Source of the DNA: an uncultured Verrucomicrobiota bacterium
GTDB taxonomy: Bacteria > Verrucomicrobiota > Verrucomicrobiia > Limisphaerales > UBA9464
Reading direction: 5' to 3'
DNA length: 5,780 bases
Assembly (NCBI GenBank): GCA_903925515.1
Contig: CAIYFP010000250.1
Coordinates: 1 to 5,780, forward strand
Position 1 is the first letter of the stretch. Each line of letters begins with the position of its first letter. This document shows positions 1-5,780 of this stretch, in pieces. A model generated the notes under the pieces. It searched no databases, was not told where the DNA came from, and saw only the letters and a list, made by a program, of their open reading frames with translations. The translations under genes were made by a program, and so were the position numbers.

Positions 1-269
1 AGGAGGTGGTGGAGGCGATGGGGGACCTGAGGGGCGCTCGGGTGGACATCCTGACGTTGGGGCAGTACATGCAACCGACCCTGAAGCACCTGCCGGTGGT
101 GGAATACGTGGCGCCGGGTCGTTTTGAGGAGTACGGGCAGCTCGGCCGTTCGATGGGGTTTGTGCATGTGGCTTCGGGACCTCTGGTGCGGTCTTCGTAC
201 CATGCGGACGAGGTGACGGCGTCCGGGGCGAGGCTGGGCCGTGCAGGGGAAGATGCCGGGCTTGCTTGA
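1..269 (+). CDS. lipA: Lipoyl synthase, C-terminal part (5' end outside window)
   Basis: Lipoyl synthase is a radical-SAM enzyme that inserts two sulfurs into the octanoyl chain on lipoyl-domain proteins, the last step of lipoate assembly in the cytoplasm. Only about the last 88 codons are present, read from position 3 to the TGA at 267-269. The family's C-terminal signature is clear: VDILTLGQYMQPT (about 42-80), KHLPVVEYV, a GFVHVASGPLVRSSYHADE block (157-215), then a short variable tail. The RSSYHA motif (189-206) contains the serine known to ligate the auxiliary iron-sulfur cluster. The radical-SAM CxxxCxxC motif and the N-terminal cysteines would lie upstream, so completeness cannot be judged. 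The tail after HADE has a normal length for the family, so the 3' end looks intact. Third codon positions are strongly G-rich, as in the next three genes. A 101-base spacer with no clear terminator follows. Confidence 0.95.
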   Translation, partial: EVVEAMGDLRGARVDILTLGQYMQPTLKHLPVVEYVAPGRFEEYGQLGRSMGFVHVASGPLVRSSYHADEVTASGARLGRAGEDAGLA

Positions 270-370
270 GGGGGCATGGATGGGGCGTTTGCCGGGGGGC
301 GGTTCCGTCCGTGCGCGCGGATGGGGAAGGGTCTGGGGTGGTTCCATGGGTTTTCGGGATGTCCGGATGA

Positions 371-1120
371 GTGGGTTGCGGCTTGAATGGGGTGGTGGCA
401 CGGGACTGGCGTAGGGATTGGCGTGTTTGGGCGAAGGCGGCGTGGACTGCATGGCTGGCGACATGGGCGTGGGGCTGTGCGGCGGGCAAGATGCGTCCGC
501 CCGTGGAAGCCGGGCCATTCGAGCGGGTGGACCTTGTGAACGTGCGGGCCGTGGAGCCGGGCCTGCGCGTTGAGGTCCGGTATGCCACGTCGAACAACTT
601 CATGGGGCGTCCCGTGTACGGGCGGGCGGTGGCGTGCCTTCAACGTCCGGCGGCGTTGGCGCTGGGGCGAGCGCACCGGCGCCTTGCCGCCGCTGGCTAC
701 GGCATCCTCGTGATGGATGGGTACCGGCCGTGGTCGGTGACCAAGCTGTTCTGGGAATCAGTCCCGCCGTCGAGAAGGGAGTACGTGGCGGACCCGGCGA
801 AGGGGTCGCGCCACAACCGCGGCTGCGCGGTGGACTGCACGTTGTACGATCTTCGGACGGGCGAGGAGGTGGCGATGCCATCGGCGTACGACGAGCCGAC
901 GTCGAGGGCCCATGCCTCGTATGGGGGGGGGACGGCCGGGGAGCGGCACGCGCGGGACTTGTTGCGGGGGGCGATGGAGGCGGAGGGGTTCACGGTGTTG
1001 ACGAACGAGTGGTGGCACTTCGACCACGGGGACTGGCGGCGGTACCCGGTTCTGGACGTGACGTTCGAGGTGATAGAAGGGGCGTCGCCCGCATTGCAGC
1101 GCGGGGGGCGGAGGTGGTAG
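371..1120 (+). CDS. ddpX: Exported D-Ala-D-Ala dipeptidase (VanX/DdpX type, peptidase M15D)
   Basis: A zinc dipeptidase that cleaves D-alanyl-D-alanine. Numbering from the GTG at 371 (249 aa), the M15D signature is complete: YATSNNFMGRPVYG (71-84), DGYRP with the active-site Arg119, SRHNRGCAVD with zinc ligands His148 and Asp155, and NEWWHF with catalytic Glu213 and zinc ligand His216. The 7-residue and 3-residue spacings match VanX. The N-terminus is basic (RDWRRDWR), then hydrophobic and Trp-rich, ending in WAWGCAAG. This looks like a signal peptide, perhaps a lipoprotein signal with Cys36, although Trp at -3 is a poor lipobox. VanX itself is cytoplasmic, so an exported form points to peptidoglycan-peptide turnover or scavenging rather than vancomycin resistance, and no vanH/vanA-like partners are present. 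The start is uncertain: GTG at 371, 392 or 395 all keep the signal and none has a good Shine-Dalgarno, while ATG 491 would remove it. A run of nine G (923-931) lies before the catalytic residues. Confidence 0.9.
   Translation: MGCGLNGVVARDWRRDWRVWAKAAWTAWLATWAWGCAAGKMRPPVEAGPFERVDLVNVRAVEPGLRVEVRYATSNNFMGRPVYGRAVACLQRPAALALGRAHRRLAAAGYGILVMDGYRPWSVTKLFWESVPPSRREYVADPAKGSRHNRGCAVDCTLYDLRTGEEVAMPSAYDEPTSRAHASYGGGTAGERHARDLLRGAMEAEGFTVLTNEWWHFDHGDWRRYPVLDVTFEVIEGASPALQRGGRRW
923..931 (+). repeat. Nine-G homopolymer inside the dipeptidase gene
   Basis: Nine consecutive G residues encode Gly185-Gly187 of the dipeptidase. The tract lies after zinc ligands His148 and Asp155 but before Glu213 and His216, so a one-base slip would remove half of the active site. 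The frame is intact here. Whether the tract varies in length in the population cannot be seen from one sequence. Confidence 0.6.
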
Positions 1121-1184
1121 GGAAGGGGGCGACGCCGCGCACGGAGGGGCCGGGGCCCGCGACGGGAGCGGCGCGTACATCCAG

Positions 1185-2375
1185 ATGAAAGCATTTGTCA
1201 TGCAGCATCCATGGCCGTGCCTGCTCCTGGCGCTTTCGGGGGGCATGGTGGTCAAGTGGCTGCTGGACCTGTACTTCCTGCGTTCGGAGACGTTCGGGCT
1301 GCGCCGCAGGCTGGCGGAGCGGGAACGGGAGCTGACGGAGCTGCGGCACGATCATGCGCGCAACCTTGGGGAGCTTCGGAACCGGCTGACGGACCTTGAT
1401 GCGACGACGAAGGCACGGAATGCGGCCCAGGCCGCGCTGGCCGGCAGGGACAACGACCTGTCGATGGCCAAGGTGCGGGAAACGGAAATGGGGGCTGGGC
1501 TCGCGAAGGCGATGGAAAGGGTCCGGGCACTGGAGGGTGAAGTGACGCGGCTTTCGGGGGAGGCGGCCAGGCTTCGGGAGGAGTTGGCTCGGGCGACCGG
1601 GGAGCTGGCGAGCTTGCGGGAGCAGGCGATGGCCATGGGGACGGAGCACGCGGTGGTCCTGTCTGTCAGGGACTCGTTGGAGGCGGCGGTGGCGTCGCGC
1701 GACGCGGAGCTGAAGGGGATGCGGGAGCGCGTGAACGAGGCGGAGGCGACGTGCGACGCGGCGCAGGAGGCGCGGCAAGGCTCGGAGCGCGTGCGTCGCG
1801 AGGCCGAGGTGGAGGCGGAGGAGCTTCGAAGGGCGCTTGCCGAGCAGGTGGCGCGGGCGAAGGGCCTCGAGGCGGACGTTGCGAAGGCCCGGGCTGGGCT
1901 GGACGCGGCGGTTCGCAAGCGCGAGGCCTCGGATGCGGCGTTGAAGCGGAGGGAGGCCGAGCTGGCGGAGATGGAGCAGCGGGCGGGGGAGATGCAGCGG
2001 ACGCAGGCGGAGGCCCAGCGCGAGTCGGCGAGGGCGGCATCGGAGAACCAGCGTTTGCTGGTGGAGGTGTCGAGGCTGCAGGCGGCGGCCAAGGCCCCGT
2101 TGCGGGAGGCCGCGGACCGGGAATCGATGGTTGCGGAGATGAGGAAGCAGCTCGCGACGGCCCAGGCGCAGCGCAAGGCGTTGGAGTCCGAGTTGGAGGC
2201 GGTGTCCCGGTCGCATGCGGTGCTGGAGGCGAGGCTTGGGGCTCCCGCGGGTGATTCGGACGCGCGTTTGACGGCGGCGTTGGCGGACCTTGAGGCGTTG
2301 GGGCGCGAAAGGAATGAGCTTGCGGCGGAGCTCGCGGTGATCAGGGCCCGGGCGGCCGGGGAGGACGAGGCGTGA
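1185..2375 (+). CDS. Membrane-anchored long coiled-coil protein, function unknown
   Basis: A 396-residue protein that I cannot assign to a named family. Residues 9-32 form one hydrophobic segment (PWPCLLLALSGG, MVVKWLLDLYFL), read as an uncleaved signal anchor. From about residue 37 to 304 the sequence is rich in Ala, Glu, Arg, Leu and Gln with heptad-like spacing and contains no proline, which indicates a long, nearly unbroken coiled coil. Breaks appear near Pro305 and in the GAPAGDSD segment (352-359), followed by a last short helix (about 360-390). A fully helical rod of that length would reach about 40 nm. No catalytic motif, nucleotide-binding loop or globular domain is visible, so SMC-like labels would reflect composition only. 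ATG 1185 is used because it precedes the whole anchor; ATG 1200 is possible, and neither has a good Shine-Dalgarno. The gene starts 64 bases after the dipeptidase and overlaps the next gene by 4 bases, suggesting a shared transcript and a joint role with that protein. The anchor suggests a role at the inner membrane or envelope. Confidence 0.8.
   Translation: MKAFVMQHPWPCLLLALSGGMVVKWLLDLYFLRSETFGLRRRLAERERELTELRHDHARNLGELRNRLTDLDATTKARNAAQAALAGRDNDLSMAKVRETEMGAGLAKAMERVRALEGEVTRLSGEAARLREELARATGELASLREQAMAMGTEHAVVLSVRDSLEAAVASRDAELKGMRERVNEAEATCDAAQEARQGSERVRREAEVEAEELRRALAEQVARAKGLEADVAKARAGLDAAVRKREASDAALKRREAELAEMEQRAGEMQRTQAEAQRESARAASENQRLLVEVSRLQAAAKAPLREAADRESMVAEMRKQLATAQAQRKALESELEAVSRSHAVLEARLGAPAGDSDARLTAALADLEALGRERNELAAELAVIRARAAGEDEA
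2358..2365 (+). promoter_or_regulatory. Shine-Dalgarno for the Ig-like gene, inside the coiled-coil gene
   Basis: GGGGAGGA lies within the last codons of the coiled-coil gene. Its GGAGG core (2360-2364) ends 7 bases before the GTG at 2372, which is ideal spacing. It supports GTG 2372 as the start of the downstream gene and therefore the overlapping, coupled arrangement. It is the best ribosome-binding site in the window. Confidence 0.6.
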
Positions 2376-2853
2376 GCGCGTCGCGGATGCCGCCGTACTG
2401 GATCGGGTGGTACGACCGCTGGAACGTGGCGTTGCCCTTGGCCTTCTTGGGCTTGCTGGCGTGGGTGTTGACGTTGCCCCGGCCGGTGGCCGCGCCGGCC
2501 GGGGCCGGGGTGGCGTCGGCCCCGGCAAGGCGGCCTGCCGCCGCGATGCAGCCGACGACCATGGAGTCCCCAGCCAACGGGTCCCGGTGGGACGTGGACC
2601 GGGTGGTGGACGTGGTGGGGCGAGCGGAGCCCGGATCCACGGTGGTGCTGGCGTTCCTGACGGCGCCGTCGGCGGATTGGCGCGAGTTGGCGCGGGCCAC
2701 GGCGGGGGCGGATGGAAGGTACGGCTTCCGGATCACGCGGTTCCCGCCGGGGCATCACGTGCTGCGGGCGACGGCGTGGGCCATGAACGGGCGCACGTCG
2801 GAATCGGCCTTGGTGGACGTGTCGGTGACGGATGCGCGGGCGACCGGGGCTGA

Positions 2854-4083
<1,230 letters not shown>

Positions 4084-4094
4084 GAATGGGGTGT

Positions 4095-5348
4095 TCAGGC
4101 CTCGTCGAGGGCCTCGACGCCGGGGAGGGCGATGCCTTCGAGAAACTCAAGGGACGCGCCGCCGCCGGTGCTGGCGAAGGTGACCTTGTCGCCGAGGCCG
4201 GCCTTGTTGATGGCCTTCACGGAGTCGCCGCCCCCGATGATGGACTTGGCACCGTGCTCCTGGGTGGCGGCGACGACGGCCTTGGCAACGGCGAGGGTGC
4301 CCTCGGCAAAGCGCTTGTCCTCAAACATGCCCATGGGTCCATTCCAGAGAATGGTCTTGGCCCCGGCGATGACGGCAGCGTACGTGGCGGCGGTGGCGGG
4401 GCCGATGTCGAAGCCCTCGGTGTCGTCGGGGATGTCGCCGCTGACAACGCGGGGGTTGACGGGCTCAAGAAGGGGCTTGCCCTTCTTGTTGAGGCGGCCG
4501 GTGTCGCGCAGTTCGGCGACGACGGTGTCGGTGGGGAGGTGGAAGCCGACGTGGCGTTGGGCGGCCTTGGCCTCGGCCGCGAGGGCGGTCCCGGTGTGGT
4601 CCTTCTCGACGAGGGACCGGCCGGTCTTGCCGCCGTGCGCGAGCTTGAACGTGTAGGCCATGGCACCGCCGACGAGGAGGGTGTCGGCCTTCTCGAGGAG
4701 GCGGTCGATGACCTTGATCTTGTCCGAGACCTTGGCGCCGCCAAGGATGACGACGAAGGGGCGCGCGGGGCTTTGGAGTTCGTCGCCGAGGAACTTGAGC
4801 TCACGTTCCATGAGGAGGCCGGCGGCGCAGGGACCGCCCCATGCGCGGACGATGCGCGCGACGCCACAGGTGGAGGCATGGGCGCGGTGGGCGGCGCCGA
4901 AGGCGTCGTTGGCATACACGTCCGCAAGGCGAGCGAGGCGGGCGGCGAAGACGGGGTCGTTGTTCTCCTCCTCCGCGTGGAACCGGACGTTTTCGAGGAG
5001 GAGGATGTCGCCGTTGCCGAGGGCGTTGGCGGCGGCCTCGGCCTTGTCGCCGACGCACTCATCCACGAACGCGACGGGCTTGCCGAGCATTTCGGAGAGC
5101 TTTTCGGCGACGGGCCTGAGGCTCATGGAGGGCTCGCGCTTGCCGTCGGGCCGGCCGAGGTGGGCGGCGAGGATGACGCGGGCTCCCTTGGACGTGAGGA
5201 GCTGGAGGGTGGGGAGTGTTTCCCGGATGCGCGTGACGTCGTTGACGACCATCACGCCGTCCTTGTCCTCCATGGGGACGTTGTAATCCACGCGCATGAA
5301 CACGCGCTTGCCAGAGATCTCGAGGTCGCGAACGGAACGTTTTGCCAT
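4095..5348 (-). CDS. pgk: Phosphoglycerate kinase
   Basis: Phosphoglycerate kinase transfers phosphate between 1,3-bisphosphoglycerate and ADP, giving 3-phosphoglycerate and ATP, in glycolysis and gluconeogenesis. The 417-aa protein is complete. The substrate side shows RVDYNVP (Asp21, Asn23), Arg40, HLGRP (63-67, His63 and Arg66), ENVRFH (119-124, Arg122) and AHRAH (153-157). The nucleotide side shows GGAKVSDK (203-210, Lys206 and Lys210), GGAMAYTF (227-234), NGPMGMFED (336-344, Glu343), IGGGDS (371-376) and STGGGASLEFLEG (393-405). It is longer than the E. coli (387 aa) and Bacillus (394 aa) enzymes. ATG 5348 is chosen because MAKRSVRDLEI aligns with the family N-terminus; the open frame continues upstream to 5441 but encodes a proline- and serine-rich stretch unlike any PGK. 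No good Shine-Dalgarno precedes the ATG. No gap (GAPDH) gene lies in the 432 bases upstream, so pgk probably has its own promoter and leads an operon with the helicase 11 bases downstream. Confidence 0.97.
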   Translation of the reverse strand: MAKRSVRDLEISGKRVFMRVDYNVPMEDKDGVMVVNDVTRIRETLPTLQLLTSKGARVILAAHLGRPDGKREPSMSLRPVAEKLSEMLGKPVAFVDECVGDKAEAAANALGNGDILLLENVRFHAEEENNDPVFAARLARLADVYANDAFGAAHRAHASTCGVARIVRAWGGPCAAGLLMERELKFLGDELQSPARPFVVILGGAKVSDKIKVIDRLLEKADTLLVGGAMAYTFKLAHGGKTGRSLVEKDHTGTALAAEAKAAQRHVGFHLPTDTVVAELRDTGRLNKKGKPLLEPVNPRVVSGDIPDDTEGFDIGPATAATYAAVIAGAKTILWNGPMGMFEDKRFAEGTLAVAKAVVAATQEHGAKSIIGGGDSVKAINKAGLGDKVTFASTGGGASLEFLEGIALPGVEALDEA

Positions 5349-5412
5349 AGGTAGAGATTGTGGCCATGGCCGGGAACTTGCCCATGGGCAGGCCCGGGAC
5401 GGCGACTGGGTC

Positions 5413-5441
5413 AGGCTATGGAGATGCGGCCGGGGCGGCAA
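5413..5441 (-). promoter_or_regulatory. Possible sigma-70-like promoter for pgk
   Basis: On the - strand, TTGCCG (5436-5441; 4 of 6 matches to TTGACA) is followed after 17 bases by TAGCCT (5413-5418), which matches TATAAT at the conserved first, second and last positions. The -10 box is about 65 bases upstream of ATG 5348. Such weak matches arise easily by chance in GC-rich DNA, so this is only a candidate. Confidence 0.2.
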
Positions 5442-5709
5442 GGATGCGTTGCGAGGGGCTAGTGTCGTGTCTCACAAATCGCTGGTGTTGGGTTGCTCCA
5501 AGAATGCCCCGGGGCAAGGCGTGAGGACGGACCCCAATCCACGCGTAGGCAGCTTTTCGGTTCACGGATCCGGCCTTGGACACGGATGGAGTGGCAAGCA
5601 GATGGTTCCCACGGCCCCAATCCGCTCACCCTCTCCGAAAGAACCGGGCATCCCAATGCAGAGAAATGACGCCTTGGCCCCCCGAAGGACCGACCGCATG
5701 GGATCCCTT

Positions 5710-5733
5710 GCTCGAAACCGAAGGTTTCGCAGC
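5710..5733. repeat. Hairpin, first half of a probable dispersed palindromic repeat
   Basis: CGAAACC (5713-5719) and GGTTTCG (5723-5729) form a perfect 7-bp stem around a GAA loop. GCT (5710-5712) and AGC (5731-5733) extend it past a single bulged C at 5730. There is no T-run on either side, so it is not a typical intrinsic terminator. It lies one base from a second hairpin. Confidence 0.6.
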
Positions 5734-5734
5734 A

Positions 5735-5773
5735 GGTAGCCGGTGGTTGAGCGAAGCGACACCACCGGTCACC
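5735..5773. repeat. Hairpin, second half of a probable dispersed palindromic repeat
   Basis: CCGGTGGT (5740-5747) and ACCACCGG (5761-5768) form a perfect 8-bp stem around a 13-base loop containing GAGCGAAGCGA. GGT (5735-5737) and ACC (5771-5773) extend it across an A/C mismatch and a G-T pair. In translation this kind of element gives strings such as PVVERSDTTG or VSLRSTTGY, which I remember as frequent intergenic false genes in verrucomicrobial and planctomycetal genomes. Only one copy is in the window, so its repeated nature is inferred. Confidence 0.5.
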
Positions 5774-5780
5774 GATCCCC

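Larger units (their letters stand above)
5349..5780. other. Gene-free stretch upstream of pgk
   Basis: No convincing protein gene is visible on either strand. The short open frames here (for example 5562-5765 on -, or the upper part of a + frame reaching 5739) have no recognisable domain, no ribosome-binding site and unusual composition. The first 100 bases probably hold the pgk leader and promoter. From about 5461 the sequence becomes less G-rich than the rest of the + strand. Small direct repeats occur (CACGGAT at 5563 and 5581; CCCCAATCC at 5532 and 5615), probably by chance. The right end carries two hairpins, listed separately. No tRNA or known riboswitch was recognised. Confidence 0.6.

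Noticed and set aside
304..333. Possible terminator hairpin after lipA (CCGTCC pairing with GGATGG)
   Set aside because: Only a six-base stem including a G-T pair and no T-run follows; too weak to call.
371..1120. Vancomycin-resistance cluster
   Set aside because: There are no vanH-, vanA- or vanRS-like genes beside it and the enzyme appears exported, so general D-Ala-D-Ala turnover is the simpler reading.
1185..2375. SMC-type ATPase or chromosome-partition protein
   Set aside because: There are no Walker A, Walker B or ABC signature motifs, and the N-terminus is a membrane helix. Resemblance would come only from coiled-coil composition.
990..2528. 512-codon open frame on - opposite the dipeptidase and coiled-coil genes
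   Set aside because: Composed mostly of Arg, Pro, Leu and His from reading GAG/CTG/GCG-rich coiled-coil codons in reverse; no motif or start signal.
4086..5354. 422-codon open frame on + antisense to pgk
   Set aside because: It lies wholly opposite a complete, motif-perfect pgk. Its product is a low-complexity Gly/Ala/Asp/Glu/Val string, as expected from C-ending pgk codons read backwards.
5349..5441. 31-codon N-terminal extension of pgk from an upstream ATG
   Set aside because: The extension is Pro/Ser/Trp-rich and matches no PGK. The family N-terminus aligns at ATG 5348.
5562..5765. 67-codon open frame on - (begins MVSLRSTTGYLLRNLRF)
   Set aside because: Its start is translated from the two hairpins. 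Strings of this kind are typical false genes over palindromic intergenic repeats, and it has no Shine-Dalgarno or domain.

Overview
High-GC bacterial DNA with four genes on the + strand, followed by two on the - strand that converge on them. The protein set and a verrucomicrobial/planctomycetal-looking palindromic repeat at the right edge suggest a member of the PVC group, most likely Verrucomicrobiota. That placement is an inference from remembered sequence style, not from a phylogenetic marker.

Layout: (1) 1-269, the C-terminal end of lipoyl synthase (lipA), cut by the window edge. (2) 371-1120, a VanX/DdpX-type D-Ala-D-Ala dipeptidase with all zinc and catalytic residues and an apparent export signal. 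(3) 1185-2375, a membrane-anchored protein whose remainder is almost entirely coiled coil. (4) 2372-2887, a small membrane-anchored protein with an Ig-like domain, translationally coupled to (3) through a 4-base overlap and preceded by a strong Shine-Dalgarno sequence. (5) 2854-4083 (-), an RhlE-type DEAD-box RNA helicase. (6) 4095-5348 (-), phosphoglycerate kinase (pgk), 11 bases upstream of the helicase and probably co-transcribed with it. (7) 5349-5780, a gene-free stretch holding the pgk upstream region and, at its far end, two adjacent hairpins that look like a dispersed repeat.

The + and - gene groups meet tail to tail with a 34-base overlap of coding sequence, so there is no room for a conventional terminator between them. 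The + genes use G-ending codons and the - genes C-ending codons, so the + strand is G-rich whichever strand is coding. This suggests that the + strand is the leading strand, and it explains the long spurious open frames antisense to pgk and the helicase.

lipA, pgk and the helicase are housekeeping genes. The least understood part is the coiled-coil/Ig-like pair at 1185-2887, possibly envelope-related given its neighbour, the exported dipeptidase. I see no CRISPR array, tRNA, rRNA, intact transposase or defence system, and nothing here amounts to strong evidence for a new biological system.
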